Positions 1 to 9,362 of a stretch of 64,000 bases of DNA are shown here, one piece after another. Where the stretch lies: positions 115,835-179,834 of the forward strand of contig CALLMF010000031.1 in assembly GCA_938006335.1 (NCBI GenBank), given 5' to 3'. The DNA comes from an uncultured Granulosicoccaceae bacterium (GTDB lineage: Bacteria > Pseudomonadota > Gammaproteobacteria > Granulosicoccales > Granulosicoccaceae). Made by a program: the position numbers and the translations under genes. Under the pieces are notes generated by a model that saw nothing but the letters and a program-made list of their open reading frames with translations, had not been told where the DNA came from and did no database searches. Position 1 is the first letter of the stretch. The number at the start of each line of letters is the position of its first letter.

Positions 1-2
1 CG

Positions 3-491
3 CAGGCGCCACGAACACCCGAGGCGCCGACCCGTCCGACACCCACCCCCTCCCCGGCAGACAGTGACGGCGACGGTGTGGGCAATGCCGACGACGTCTG
101 TCCGCAGTCAAGTATCGGATTTCCGGTACAGGACAACGGTTGCGCCCTGCTCGACGGCGTACTGACCGGAGTCAGATTTGTTGATGGCACCGCGGAGCTG
201 CAATCCGGTTCATCCGCGCAGCTGGATTATCTCGCCGATGTACTGAGCGAGTATCCCGGTGCACGTATCGAGCTGCATTCGCACAGCGACAACCGGGGCA
301 GCGATCGTGATCAAGCGGTATTGACACGTGGGCGCTTGCGCACCGTAGGTACTTATCTGGTCAGCCGCGGAGTCAGTGCCAACCGGCTGGTGTTGCGCTC
401 GTTCGGTGGCTCCCAGCCGCTGTACGACAACAACACCGCGCAGGGCCGTGCGGACAACAACCGCATAGAGGTCATCGAGAACACGCGTTGA
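3..491 (+). CDS. OmpA-family outer-membrane protein, C-terminal part (5' end outside window)
   Basis: The frame is open from the left edge, so the start lies upstream. A Pro/Thr-rich linker leads into an Asp-rich thrombospondin type 3 motif (SDGDGVGNADDVCP), which typically binds calcium. The last ~100 residues form an OmpA-like peptidoglycan-binding domain: a hydrophobic strand (ARIELHSHSD), a helix of the form DQAVLTRGRLRTVGTYLV and the terminal RADNNRIEV motif. The protein probably anchors the outer membrane to peptidoglycan from the periplasm. An N-terminal barrel is likely but not visible. Its stop overlaps the TTG start of the next gene by 3 bases, which suggests translational coupling. 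Confidence 0.85.
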   Translation, partial: QAPRTPEAPTRPTPTPSPADSDGDGVGNADDVCPQSSIGFPVQDNGCALLDGVLTGVRFVDGTAELQSGSSAQLDYLADVLSEYPGARIELHSHSDNRGSDRDQAVLTRGRLRTVGTYLVSRGVSANRLVLRSFGGSQPLYDNNTAQGRADNNRIEVIENTR

Positions 492-958
492 GCGCAGCAG
501 CCGCGAGTGAGCCGGTTCGCTCAGCGGCGGCGCTGCACGCGGCAACGCGTGATCGCCACTGGTGGGCACTGATGCTTGCAGGCCCCGCGGCCTGGATCGC
601 CTTGATTGTGGCCGGTGTACCGCTACCCGCTGGCCAACCCGCTGCCATGAGCCTGCTGTACGGAATCGTGCTCTACCCCGTGCTGGAAGAGATCGTGTTT
701 CGCGGGATGTTGCAGTCCTGGCTGTTGCAGTTTGCGGCGCTCAAACAGCGCGCGGGCCCCATCAGCCTTGCAAACCTCGTGACATCACTGGTTTTCGCCG
801 CCAGTCATCTGTTGTCGCAGACCCCTCTTCAGGCAGCCTTGATTCTGCTCCCGTCGCTGGCGTTCGGATGGGCATTCGAGCGGTACCGGCATGTCGCTCC
901 GAGTATCGTGTTGCATGCCTTCTACAACGCTGGTTTCCTGTGGTTGTTTACCGCCTGA
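488..958 (+). CDS. CPBP-type intramembrane glutamic protease (MrtJ/JDVT-CTERM-like candidate)
   Basis: A 156-residue membrane protein with the CPBP/Abi (CAAX protease-like) signature: LEEIVFRGMLQ near residues 67-77, a second motif with FAASHLL and a third with HAFYNAGF. The Glu pair and the two His residues are the expected catalytic groups. It is short for the family. That resembles the single-domain glutamic proteases paired with C-terminal sorting signals (the MrtJ type), but this is inference. The TTG at 488 was chosen because it overlaps the preceding stop codon. An ATG at 572 is an alternative start. A large protein with a CTERM-like tail lies at 46435-48672 and could be a substrate. 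Confidence 0.75.
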   Translation: MSAAAASEPVRSAAALHAATRDRHWWALMLAGPAAWIALIVAGVPLPAGQPAAMSLLYGIVLYPVLEEIVFRGMLQSWLLQFAALKQRAGPISLANLVTSLVFAASHLLSQTPLQAALILLPSLAFGWAFERYRHVAPSIVLHAFYNAGFLWLFTA

Positions 959-1000
959 AAAAAACGCCGCCGTCACCCGACGCGTCCTGGGGTCTTTCCA

Positions 1001-2563
1001 CTAGTGACGAAAGTGCCGTATGCCCGTGAACACCATGGCGATATCGTGCTCGTCGGCCGCCTCGATCACGTCCGCGTCGTTGCGTGAGCCGCCCGGTTGA
1101 ATGACGGCACGCACGCCAACTTCTGCCGCGTTATCCAGACCGTCGCGAAACGGGAAGAACGCATCGGAAGCCATGACCGAACCCTTCACGTCCAGCGAGG
1201 CATCCTGCGCCTTTATCGCAGCGATCCTGGCCGAGTACACACGACTCATCTGACCTGCCCCGACACCAATGGTCGCACCATCACGGCAATACACGATGGC
1301 ATTGGACTTGACGTAGTTGGCGACACGCCAGGCAAAGGCAAGGTCACGCAATTCGGTAGTCGTGGGTGCACGGGCGCTCACCACTTCAAGCTCAGCGACG
1401 TCCAGCACATGCTGATCATCGTCTTGCACCAGCAGTCCCCCGGACACCGACTGGTAGCGCCAGACAGGATTCGTGTCGCTCTCCCCGGTCACCAGAACAC
1501 GCACATTGGGCTTGGCAGCGAATGCTTGCAGCGCGCCGTCATCAACGGCGGGCGCGATGACCACTTCCACAAACTGTCGCTCGACAATGACATTTGCAGT
1601 GGCTTCGTCCAGCGTCCGATTGAACGCAATGATGCCCCCAAACGCAGAAACCGGATCGGTCAGATACGCCTTTTCGTACGCTTGCAACGGTGTGTCCGCA
1701 CTGCCTACCCCACACGGGTTCGCATGTTTAACGATCACGCATGTGCACTCCTCAAAGGCCCTTACGCAAGCGAGCGCCGCGTCCGCATCAACCACGTTGT
1801 TGTAGGACAAGCTCTTGCCCTGACGAAAGTCAGCCGTTGCCAGACTGCCTTTGGCGATGGACGCAGGGTCGCGATAAAACGCCGCTGCCTGATGCGGATT
1901 TTCACCGTAGCGCAAGGTGTCAATGCGCTGAAACTGACGGTTGAGCACCTCGGGAAAACGGTCAGGCGCCGCATCCGGCGTCGAGCGCGCGGTCAGGTAG
2001 TTGGCAATGGCGCCATCGTAGTGCGCCGTGTGCGCAAACGCCTTGCAGGCGAGCTCGAAACGCAGCTGTGCCCCTGCATCTTCGTCGTCCAGACTGGCTG
2101 CAACTCGGCGGTAGTCATCCGGATCGGTTACCACCGCGACCGAGGCATGGTTCTTGGCGGCAGAACGCACCATGGCCGGGCCGCCGATGTCGATGTTCTC
2201 GATGGCGTCCTCGAACCGACAGTCCGGCTTTGCCACGGTATCTTCAAACGGATAGAGATTGACCACGACATAGTCGATCGGAACGATGCCGCGCTCGGCC
2301 ATGACCGCCTCATCGAGACCACGGCGCCCGAGGATGCCGCCATGAATGGTCGGGTGCAGCGTCTTCACACGCCCGCCCATCATTTCCGCCGCACCCGTGA
2401 AGTCGGACACTTCAACAACATCCAGCCCAGCTGCACGCAATGCAACAGCGGTACCGCCGGTCGACAACAGCAGATAGCCCGCTGCCGACAGTGCCTGCCC
2501 CAGTTCGGTGATTCCACGCTTGTCGGACACGCTCAGCAGTGCTGCGCGGCTAGGGTCAGTCAT
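1001..2563 (-). CDS. purH: Bifunctional AICAR formyltransferase / IMP cyclohydrolase
   Basis: PurH carries out the last two steps of de novo IMP synthesis: formyl transfer from 10-formyl-THF to AICAR, then ring closure. At 520 residues it has the usual length. The N-terminal MGS-like cyclohydrolase domain shows [18 protein letters not shown] and [16 protein letters not shown]. The C-terminal transformylase domain shows [19 protein letters not shown] and [10 protein letters not shown]. The ATG overlaps the fis stop as ATGA, so the two genes are probably translationally coupled in the dusB-fis-purH order. It is the last gene of the accB-purH block. Confidence 0.97.
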   Translation of the reverse strand: MTDPSRAALLSVSDKRGITELGQALSAAGYLLLSTGGTAVALRAAGLDVVEVSDFTGAAEMMGGRVKTLHPTIHGGILGRRGLDEAVMAERGIVPIDYVVVNLYPFEDTVAKPDCRFEDAIENIDIGGPAMVRSAAKNHASVAVVTDPDDYRRVAASLDDEDAGAQLRFELACKAFAHTAHYDGAIANYLTARSTPDAAPDRFPEVLNRQFQRIDTLRYGENPHQAAAFYRDPASIAKGSLATADFRQGKSLSYNNVVDADAALACVRAFEECTCVIVKHANPCGVGSADTPLQAYEKAYLTDPVSAFGGIIAFNRTLDEATANVIVERQFVEVVIAPAVDDGALQAFAAKPNVRVLVTGESDTNPVWRYQSVSGGLLVQDDDQHVLDVAELEVVSARAPTTTELRDLAFAWRVANYVKSNAIVYCRDGATIGVGAGQMSRVYSARIAAIKAQDASLDVKGSVMASDAFFPFRDGLDNAAEVGVRAVIQPGGSRNDADVIEAADEHDIAMVFTGIRHFRH

Positions 2564-2847
2564 GGTTTATGGTCTTGTGTGTCGGATTGCTCGGCCAGCT
2601 TGCCACGCAAGGTACCCCTGCTGATTCCCAGCCAGGCCGCCGCACGACTCTGGTTGCCATTGCACTGCTCGAGTACCGAGCGGATAAGTGCGCCCTCTGC
2701 CTGGCGCATAACCAGTCGATACAGATCAGCCGGAGGCTGCCCCTCGAGCATGGAAAAGTAGCGCTTGAGTTCAGCCTGGATGCATCGCTCGATAGCGGTT
2801 GATTGACGAGCACGGTCGGCGCGGCCTTGCGTGGTATCGATATCCAT
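2560..2847 (-). CDS. fis: Fis family nucleoid-associated DNA-binding protein
   Basis: A 95-residue protein with the Fis architecture: an N-terminal dimerisation helix region and a C-terminal helix-turn-helix ([20 protein letters not shown]). Fis bends DNA and regulates growth-rate-dependent transcription, recombination and nucleoid structure. It starts 2 bases after the dusB stop, and dusB-fis is a conserved gammaproteobacterial operon. Its stop overlaps the purH start. Confidence 0.95.
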   Translation of the reverse strand: MDIDTTQGRADRARQSTAIERCIQAELKRYFSMLEGQPPADLYRLVMRQAEGALIRSVLEQCNGNQSRAAAWLGISRGTLRGKLAEQSDTQDHKP

Positions 2848-2849
2848 AT

Positions 2850-3836
2850 TCAGGCAGCCGCTGCAAAGCTGTGAGGGTGCTCGAAGAAGCGGTCAACCGT
2901 CGCGCGCTGCTCAGCGGCATCAGCAATCTGGTTGACGGTTTCACGAAATCGCGTGGCATGACGCAGTCCGCGGCAATACCAGGCAATGTGCTTGCGCGCG
3001 ATGCGCACTCCGCGGTAGTCACCATAGAGATCATGGCATCCGGCGATCTGCTCCACCAGGGCGGCGTGCACGTCCTCGACAGACGGCGGCTGCGGAGCCT
3101 CAAGGCCCTCAATTGCCGCACAGATCTCTGCAAACACGAAGGGGTTGCCTTGTGCCGCGCGTCCGATCATCACACCCGCAGCACCGGTATGCGCCAGTAC
3201 AGCAACCGCCTGCTCGCCGTTGCGGATATCGCCATTGGCAATCACCGGGATGCTCACACGGTCGACGATCTCCGCGATCGTGTCGTATTCGGCCTCTCCG
3301 GCAAAGCGGTCTGCACGCGTGCGTCCGTGCACTGCCAGACAGGCAATACCGGATTTCTCCGCCAGGCGTGCGATCTGTGTCCCGTTACGATGGGCTCTGT
3401 CGGGGCCTGTGCGGATCTTGAGGGTGACCGGTACGTCGACCGCCGCGACTATCGACGTCAGGATGCGCTCGACGAGGTCGGGATCAGACAACAAGGCCGA
3501 GCCCGCTGCCCGATTGCACACCTTCTTGGCGGGGCACCCCATGTTGATATCGATGATCTCGGCGCCGTGTGCCACATTCACACGCGCCGCGTCAGCCATC
3601 TGATCAGGGTCACTGCCCGCGATCTGCACGGCGTGCACCAGTGCGTCGTCGGCCCTGACGATACGGTGGCGCGTCTTCGCGGTTGCGTGCAGCAGGGTAT
3701 CGCTGGAAATCATCTCCGACGGCGCGTGGACCGCGCCCTGTCGAATACACAGCGAACGGAAAGGCCGGTCGGTAATACCCGCCATGGGTGCAAGGAACAC
3801 CTTGCCGGGTAACGCATGCGGGCCGATCTCGATCAT
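2850..3836 (-). CDS. dusB: tRNA-dihydrouridine synthase B
   Basis: A flavoenzyme that reduces uridine to dihydrouridine in the tRNA D-loop. The 328-residue protein opens with an FMN-binding barrel strand (VFLAPMAGITDRPFR). It has the catalytic cysteine motif INMGCPAKKVCN near residue 100, VHGRTR, IPVIANGDI and GVMIGRAAQGNP, which are typical of DusB. It is followed at once by fis, as in Escherichia coli and relatives. A 103-base gap separates it from the DUF3426 gene upstream, so it may have its own promoter within the block. Confidence 0.96.
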   Translation of the reverse strand: MIEIGPHALPGKVFLAPMAGITDRPFRSLCIRQGAVHAPSEMISSDTLLHATAKTRHRIVRADDALVHAVQIAGSDPDQMADAARVNVAHGAEIIDINMGCPAKKVCNRAAGSALLSDPDLVERILTSIVAAVDVPVTLKIRTGPDRAHRNGTQIARLAEKSGIACLAVHGRTRADRFAGEAEYDTIAEIVDRVSIPVIANGDIRNGEQAVAVLAHTGAAGVMIGRAAQGNPFVFAEICAAIEGLEAPQPPSVEDVHAALVEQIAGCHDLYGDYRGVRIARKHIAWYCRGLRHATRFRETVNQIADAAEQRATVDRFFEHPHSFAAAA

Positions 3837-3939
3837 CTGAAGCAGGCGCAGAAACCTCGGAGGCGGGCGCGTATCCTAGCTCAGCCACGTGGTAGCCGAT
3901 ACCGTACGGGTGTTCAGCAATGAACAAAATAATCGGACC

Positions 3940-5229
3940 TCAGGGTGTATCCCAGGGCGTTGTCGCAAAGTCGACCTCGAACGACGAAGCGTTGTCGCCA
4001 GGGTCGGTGACATCAAGGCTGATATCGATTTGTACCCCCGCGGCGATCGTGTCCTGCTGCTGCCAGCCCGGCATATATTCGCCGGGCCGAAAGCCCCGTC
4101 GAGCGACCATTCGGCCACTGGGGTCCGACAAACGCACCAACAGCGTCGGATAGCGTTGAGCAAATTCGGCCTGGTTCCTGAAACTCACATCAATCACCAA
4201 CGCGTCCTCGATGTCCGGGTGCGAGTAGACGTTGCGACGGGTCAGCTTGAGCTCGCCAAGCGACACCCGCGACGGCACCGCGCAACCGGTCACTCGGCAG
4301 TACATCTCATACGCCGGTCGAGCGAGTGTGTTGTTGTGTATCGAGTCCCGATGCCGCCATGCATACAACGCGCACACCAGCACCGACAAGGCAAGCAGCA
4401 ACACCAGCATCAGCCAGATCGAGCCCCGCTTGCCCCGTCGCGCGTCGGCAGACGGACTGACCTCGCTGTCGGACGCATCGATCAGCGGGTCCGGCATCGG
4501 ATCGGTGGCGGATTCAGCAGGAGCGACAGCCGCCGGATCGGTCGATTCCGCCTCGGGCGACGCGGACTTGAGCGCCGCGGCGGTATCGACCCGCCCGGCG
4601 CCGGTGCGCAGGCCCTCGGGACTGTCCTGTTCAGGGGTCTCGGCGTCCGGCTCAGGGTCCTGGTAGTGGAACTCCAACGGCACGCGCGGCGCATCCTTGC
4701 CAATGACGGCCGTGCGCGGCACCCGGATGCCACCCGCCCCCCGGATGCTGCCGGCATCCACGGTCACGTCATGCGCAAACAGTGTGTCGTTGAAGGTTTC
4801 ATCTTCTTCCAACGCCACCGTATCGAAGTCGAATTCCGGGGTGTCGCGGGTCTGGTCGAAGTAGGCGATCTCGGGAAGATCGGCGTCTTCGGAGAAGAGA
4901 TCGAAGTCCGAGTAGGTGACGTCAAGCCCGTCCGCGTTATCAACACTTGAATCACCATCATAGCTGTCGCCGCTGGATGCGGGCGGTACTGCGGGGGACG
5001 GCGTGACGTCGACACTGCGGGTGACGGGTGCTCCCTCGACCAGATTACTGGCGGCGTCGAAAATGGCGTAGCACTCGCCACACCGCACGCGCGTGTCGGT
5101 GGACTTCAACAGCTCCGACGACACCTCGAACACCGTTCGACACGTCGAACAGGAGGTTTGCGCACTGGTCGGATTATCCGACTTATGCGGTGTGGAGGCG
5201 CTGGATGTGGACGCGCTCGAAGTGGCCAT
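3940..5229 (-). CDS. Zinc-ribbon (MJ0042-type) and DUF3426 membrane protein
   Basis: The N-terminus has two CxxC pairs (TSCSTCRTVFEV and VRCGECYAIFDA, about residues 27-57), an MJ0042-type zinc finger. A long acidic low-complexity stretch follows. A transmembrane helix (IWLMLVLLLALSVLVCALYAW, near residue 270) leads into a DUF3426 periplasmic domain of ~150 residues. Proteins of this type commonly sit between prmA and dusB in gammaproteobacteria. The function is unknown. The zinc ribbon should be cytoplasmic and the DUF3426 domain periplasmic. Confidence 0.88.
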   Translation of the reverse strand: MATSSASTSSASTPHKSDNPTSAQTSCSTCRTVFEVSSELLKSTDTRVRCGECYAIFDAASNLVEGAPVTRSVDVTPSPAVPPASSGDSYDGDSSVDNADGLDVTYSDFDLFSEDADLPEIAYFDQTRDTPEFDFDTVALEEDETFNDTLFAHDVTVDAGSIRGAGGIRVPRTAVIGKDAPRVPLEFHYQDPEPDAETPEQDSPEGLRTGAGRVDTAAALKSASPEAESTDPAAVAPAESATDPMPDPLIDASDSEVSPSADARRGKRGSIWLMLVLLLALSVLVCALYAWRHRDSIHNNTLARPAYEMYCRVTGCAVPSRVSLGELKLTRRNVYSHPDIEDALVIDVSFRNQAEFAQRYPTLLVRLSDPSGRMVARRGFRPGEYMPGWQQQDTIAAGVQIDISLDVTDPGDNASSFEVDFATTPWDTP

Positions 5230-5299
5230 GGACGTTTACTGGTCTCGGGCCGATACGCACGCCGAGCCGTAAGCGACGCGGATTGTGCGGCTCACGCGA

Positions 5300-6310
5300 T
5301 CAGGCGCGTCGGACAGCCGTCATGACCACCCAACCATCGCACGTGACATCCGGCTCGAATTCGAACCATGGAGTGTAGCGCACACGCAGTGATGCGCTCT
5401 GCGTTTCGAGTAGACCCGACAACACCACGTGTCCGCCAGGCGTCAACAAATCGGCAAAGCGCTCGCCGAGCTCGAGCAAGGGGCCGTGCAGGATGTTGGC
5501 AAGCAGCAGATCGCAGCGACGCAGCGCACTTGATGTCAATCGGTCGTCGAGCAGATCAGGCTTGCCCACCCTCATGCGCTCAGCCACACCATTGAGCTGA
5601 GCGTTGTCACGCGTGGCGATCAACGCCTGGGCATCGATATCCACGGCATCCACGTGCGCGGCCCCGAGGAGCAGCGCAGCAATGGCAAGAATTCCGGAAC
5701 CTGTGCCGTAGTCGATGACGTCCAGCCCCTGGAGGGGAGTCAACGACTCTGCTGTGCCCTTGCCCATCCACGCAAGACACAAGGCAGTGGTCGGATGCGT
5801 ACCGGTACCAAAGGCCAGCCCGGGATCAAGTCGCAGCGACACCGTGTCGGTATTGGCAGTCACATCGTGCTCGGTCGGCACGACCTGAAAGCGCGGTCCA
5901 AAGTCCATGGGCCCAAAGTCACGCAACCACTCACGCTCCCAGACCGCATCAGCGAGACCCGTCAGCTCATGCTCAGGCAGCGTATCCAGACCGGCATCGG
6001 CCAGTGAGTCGACAAGCGCTGTCGTGAGCGCTTGTGGCCGCGTGCCTTGCGCAAACAGACCCACCAGCGTGACGCGCCGCCACAGGCGCACCTCTCCGGG
6101 AGCCGGCTCCAGCACCGCTTCCGCGGACGCGGCCGGAGCATTGTCTGTATCAATCAGCGTAACCGACAAGGCGCCCGCCGCAACAAGCCAGTCTTCCAAC
6201 TGCTCGACGATGCGCTCATCGGGAGCACCGGCATCCTGTGCCGGCACCTGCACCCGCACTTCAGGCCAATCGCTATCCGCAGGCAAGCAGGGGGTTTCGC
6301 CAATACCCAT
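5300..6310 (-). CDS. prmA: Ribosomal protein L11 methyltransferase
   Basis: A SAM-dependent methyltransferase that trimethylates ribosomal protein L11. The N-terminal substrate-recognition domain has VWEREWLRDFGPMDFG, which resembles the PrmA linker. The catalytic domain has GLAFGTGTHPTTALCL, the SAM motif VIDYGTGSGILAIAALLLGA and LLANILHGPLLEL, a variant of the PrmA NILA motif. The N-terminus is extended by about 14 residues compared with typical PrmA. The ATG follows the accC stop directly with no spacer, so coupled translation is likely. The length of 336 residues is slightly above the usual. Confidence 0.95.
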   Translation of the reverse strand: MGIGETPCLPADSDWPEVRVQVPAQDAGAPDERIVEQLEDWLVAAGALSVTLIDTDNAPAASAEAVLEPAPGEVRLWRRVTLVGLFAQGTRPQALTTALVDSLADAGLDTLPEHELTGLADAVWEREWLRDFGPMDFGPRFQVVPTEHDVTANTDTVSLRLDPGLAFGTGTHPTTALCLAWMGKGTAESLTPLQGLDVIDYGTGSGILAIAALLLGAAHVDAVDIDAQALIATRDNAQLNGVAERMRVGKPDLLDDRLTSSALRRCDLLLANILHGPLLELGERFADLLTPGGHVVLSGLLETQSASLRVRYTPWFEFEPDVTCDGWVVMTAVRRA

Positions 6311-7675
6311 TCATTCCAGCCCGAGCTTTTTCTCGAGGTAATGGATATTGGTACCTCCCTCGATGAAGGCCTCATCGTTGAAGATATCGATATGCAGTGG
6401 AATGTTGGTCTTGATGCCGTCGATGAAGGCTTCAGACAAGGCACCACGCATGCGCGCCAGGGCCGAGTGTCGATGGTTGCTGTACACCACGAGCTTGGCG
6501 ATCATCGAGTCGTAGTGAGGCGGCACACGATAGCCGTTGTAGATATGCGTTTCGATACGCACGCCCAGCCCACCCGGTGGATGGAACTGCTGTATGACAC
6601 CCGGTGACGGCATGAAGGTGACCGGATCCTCGGCGTTGATTCGGCACTCGAAGGCGTGGCCATTGATCTTGATGTCTTCCTGCTTCCAGCGCAGCACGCG
6701 CCCTTCCGCTGAGAAGATCTGCTCCTTGATGATATCCACGCCGGTGATCATTTCCGTGACCGGATGTTCGACCTGCACGCGCGTGTTCATTTCGATGAAA
6801 TAGAAGTTCCCATCCTCGTACAGGAACTCGAAGGTGCCCGCGCCGCGGTAGCCGATACGTTTGCAGGCTTCCACACACCGTGCACCCATGTCGGCACGCG
6901 TCGCCTCGTCGATACCCGGTGCGGGGGCTTCCTCGACCACCTTCTGGTGGCGACGCTGCATGGAACAGTCACGCTCACCGAGGTGGATGGCGTTGCCGTG
7001 CTCGTCAGCCATCACCTGGAACTCGATGTGACGTGGCGTCTCGAGAAATTTTTCCATGTAGACAATGGGATTTCCGAAGGCGACACGCGCTTCGTTGGCG
7101 GTCATGTCCACCGATTCGTCGAGTTCCTCTTCTGAACGCACGACGCGCATGCCGCGACCACCACCGCCACCCGCGGCCTTGATGATGATCGGATATCCGA
7201 TTTCCTTGGCGAGCGCCCGGTTGTGCGCACGATCGTTACCCAGCGGCCCGTCGGACCCCGGCACGCAAGGCACACCGGCAGCCTTCATTTCGGCAATGGC
7301 GCTGACCTTGTCGCCCATCACGCGGATCACGTCTGCCGTCGGCCCGATGAACTTGAAACCGCTCGACTCGACGCGCTCGGCGAAATCCGCGTTCTCGGCC
7401 AGAAAGCCGTAGCCCGGATGAATCGCTTCCGCCTGAGTGATTTCCGCGGCGGCGATGATCGCCGGGACACTCAGATAGCTGTCTGTCGATGCCGGTGGAC
7501 CGATGCACACCGCTTCATCGGCAAGGCGCACATGCTTGAGGTCCCGATCTGCGGTCGAGTACACCGCAACCGTCTGGATGCCGAGATCGCGACAGCAGCG
7601 CATGATGCGCAGCGCGATCTCGCCGCGGTTGGCAATCAGGATCTTCTTGATCGGCTTTACTGCAGGCTTGGTCAC
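6311..7675 (-). CDS. accC: Acetyl-CoA carboxylase, biotin carboxylase subunit
   Basis: ATP-dependent carboxylation of biotin on AccB, the first half of malonyl-CoA synthesis. The 454-residue protein has the full set of motifs: [13 protein letters not shown] at the N-terminus, the ATP-grasp glycine loop [57 protein letters not shown] and [10 protein letters not shown]. It lies 14 bases downstream of accB and abuts prmA. Confidence 0.98.
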   Translation of the reverse strand: MTKPAVKPIKKILIANRGEIALRIMRCCRDLGIQTVAVYSTADRDLKHVRLADEAVCIGPPASTDSYLSVPAIIAAAEITQAEAIHPGYGFLAENADFAERVESSGFKFIGPTADVIRVMGDKVSAIAEMKAAGVPCVPGSDGPLGNDRAHNRALAKEIGYPIIIKAAGGGGGRGMRVVRSEEELDESVDMTANEARVAFGNPIVYMEKFLETPRHIEFQVMADEHGNAIHLGERDCSMQRRHQKVVEEAPAPGIDEATRADMGARCVEACKRIGYRGAGTFEFLYEDGNFYFIEMNTRVQVEHPVTEMITGVDIIKEQIFSAEGRVLRWKQEDIKINGHAFECRINAEDPVTFMPSPGVIQQFHPPGGLGVRIETHIYNGYRVPPHYDSMIAKLVVYSNHRHSALARMRGALSEAFIDGIKTNIPLHIDIFNDEAFIEGGTNIHYLEKKLGLE

Positions 7676-7689
7676 GTGTGCGTCGCCCG

Positions 7690-8163
7690 TCAGTCGATAA
7701 CGATCAGAGGTTCACCGTATTCCACGGGCTGAGCGTCCTCGACCAGAATGGCGCGCACGGTGCCGCTGACTTCAGCCTCGATCCGATTCATGATCTTCAT
7801 CGCCTCGATGATGCACAGCGTGTCGCCTTTGGACACCGTCTGGCCCACCTCGATGAATGCCTTTTGATCCGGACCGGCAGAGCGGTAGAACGTACCGACC
7901 ATCGGCGACTCGATAAAGGTGCCCGGAGGCACGGCATCGGGCTCGGGAGCCAGTGCTGCAGGCGTCGCAGCAGGCGCTGGGGCTGCGGCCGGTGCGGATG
8001 CCGTAACCGCGGCGGGCGCCGAGGTAATGAGCGGTGCCGGTGCCCCTGCCGCCGGAGCAACGCGCGATATCCGAAGCGACTCCTCCCCCTCCTTGATCTG
8101 GATCTCGGCCACGTCCGAGCCTTCCAACAACTCGATCAACTTCTTGATCTTGCGAATATCCAT
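7690..8163 (-). CDS. accB: Acetyl-CoA carboxylase, biotin carboxyl carrier protein
   Basis: Carries the biotin that AccC carboxylates. The start chosen ([18 protein letters not shown]) matches the canonical BCCP N-terminus. The frame is open for 17 more codons upstream, but that sequence does not look like BCCP. An Ala/Pro-rich swinging linker (about residues 45-75) leads to the biotinyl domain with the biotinylation motif IEAMKIMN near residue 120. It is the first gene of the minus-strand block running to purH. The upstream gap holds a palindrome (8240-8257). Confidence 0.97.
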   Translation of the reverse strand: MDIRKIKKLIELLEGSDVAEIQIKEGEESLRISRVAPAAGAPAPLITSAPAAVTASAPAAAPAPAATPAALAPEPDAVPPGTFIESPMVGTFYRSAGPDQKAFIEVGQTVSKGDTLCIIEAMKIMNRIEAEVSGTVRAILVEDAQPVEYGEPLIVID

Positions 8164-8239
8164 ACGGTCTTGGGGTCGGACCACGCCAGCGGGAGATATC
8201 GTGCACGATAGCACCCGAACAGGTGCAAATGCTTGTACT

Positions 8240-8257
8240 TTCGCGAACGTTCGTGAA
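8240..8257. promoter_or_regulatory. Candidate operator: 18-bp near-perfect palindrome upstream of accB
   Basis: TTCGCGAAC-GTTCGTGAA is an inverted repeat with a single mismatch in the 185-bp gap between the divergent accB and srkA. The centre (CGAACGTTCG) is a perfect 10-bp palindrome. Its place 77 bases before the accB start fits a repressor or activator site for the acetyl-CoA carboxylase genes. The regulator is not identifiable from the sequence. Confidence 0.4.
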
Positions 8258-8348
8258 TTTTCATCCCCTTAAACGGCCAGTTTTTATCGATTTTTTATGC
8301 CATTAAGACGATCGAAAACGCCATATCTTCCGATATCGGACTCTTCAC

Positions 8349-9359
8349 ATGCCGATTGACAACGATTTCGACCCGTCTGCCGACGACGCTACCCTCGCGT
8401 TTCAGGCACTCGATCCGGTGACTCTGCTCGACGCCATCGATGCCGCGGGTCTCAGCTGCGATGGACGCATCAGCGCATTGAACAGCTACGAGAACCGCGT
8501 CTATGCGATCGGGCAGGACAACGGAGATCAGGTGATCGCGAAGTTCTACCGGCCGCACCGCTGGACCGATGAGGCGATTCTCGAGGAACACACGTTCTGC
8601 CAGACCCTGATCGATGCGGATGTTCCGGTGATCGGGCCCATCGAGGACCACACGGGCAAGACCCTGCACAGCACCGGGGTCTACCGCTTCTGCCTGTACC
8701 CACAGGCCCACGGACGTGCACCCGAATTGGACGACCCGAAGCACCTGAGCGCAATCGGGCGCACCCTGGCGTTGTTGCACGAGGTTGGCGAGCACGTCTA
8801 CTTTGACCACCGGCCGGACATCGATGCCGAGCGACTCGGCTTTGCTGCCATCGATTATCTGCTGGACTCCGAGCACATACCGGAGGACCTCTGCAATGCG
8901 TACGAGGATGTTGCCACCGCGCTCGTCGAACACGCCGATGAAACGCTCGAGGACACCGACGTCGACTGGCTGGCGATTCATGGCGACATGCACCCGGGCA
9001 ACCTGCTGTGGGGCGCAGACTCTCCGCTGATTTTCGACCTTGACGACACGGCGTCCGGCCCGGCGATCCAGGATCTATGGATGTTCCTGTCTGGAGACAC
9101 GGGCTACGCCCAAGCCCGACTGGACGACCTGCTGGGCGGTTACGAGACCTTCCGGAACTTCGACCGCCGCGAGCTGGTTCTGATCGAACCGCTACGCGCG
9201 CTACGTCTGGTCAACTACGCAGCATGGATTGCCAGACGATGGAAAGATCCGGCATTTCAGCGAGCCTTCCCGTTCTTTGACACCGACACCTTCTGGGGAG
9301 AGCACATCCTGCAACTGAAGGAGCAGATGGCGGCGCTCGATGCACCACCCTTGCAGTAG
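8349..9359 (+). CDS. srkA: SrkA/RdoA (YihE)-type stress response kinase
   Basis: A 336-residue aminoglycoside-phosphotransferase-fold Ser/Thr kinase. The N-terminus (SYENRVYAIGQDNGDQVIAKFYRPHRWTD begins near residue 48) matches the YihE family. The catalytic loop is AIHGDMHPGNLLWG and the metal-binding motif is IFDLDDTASGP. In enterobacteria this kinase protects against Cpx- and oxidant-linked cell death. A Cpx-like module lies elsewhere in this window (49727-52319), but no functional link can be read from the sequence. It is transcribed away from accB and its 3' end lies 3 bases from the convergent fabB stop. Confidence 0.9.
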   Translation: MPIDNDFDPSADDATLAFQALDPVTLLDAIDAAGLSCDGRISALNSYENRVYAIGQDNGDQVIAKFYRPHRWTDEAILEEHTFCQTLIDADVPVIGPIEDHTGKTLHSTGVYRFCLYPQAHGRAPELDDPKHLSAIGRTLALLHEVGEHVYFDHRPDIDAERLGFAAIDYLLDSEHIPEDLCNAYEDVATALVEHADETLEDTDVDWLAIHGDMHPGNLLWGADSPLIFDLDDTASGPAIQDLWMFLSGDTGYAQARLDDLLGGYETFRNFDRRELVLIEPLRALRLVNYAAWIARRWKDPAFQRAFPFFDTDTFWGEHILQLKEQMAALDAPPLQ

Positions 9360-9362
9360 GGG

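Noticed and set aside
1097..2761. Long plus-strand open frame opposite purH and fis
   Set aside because: It mirrors the codon pattern of purH, is rich in His, Arg and Cys, and has no recognisable domain. purH is certain.
2799..3812. Long plus-strand open frame opposite dusB
   Set aside because: Antisense shadow of a clear dusB gene with no protein features of its own.
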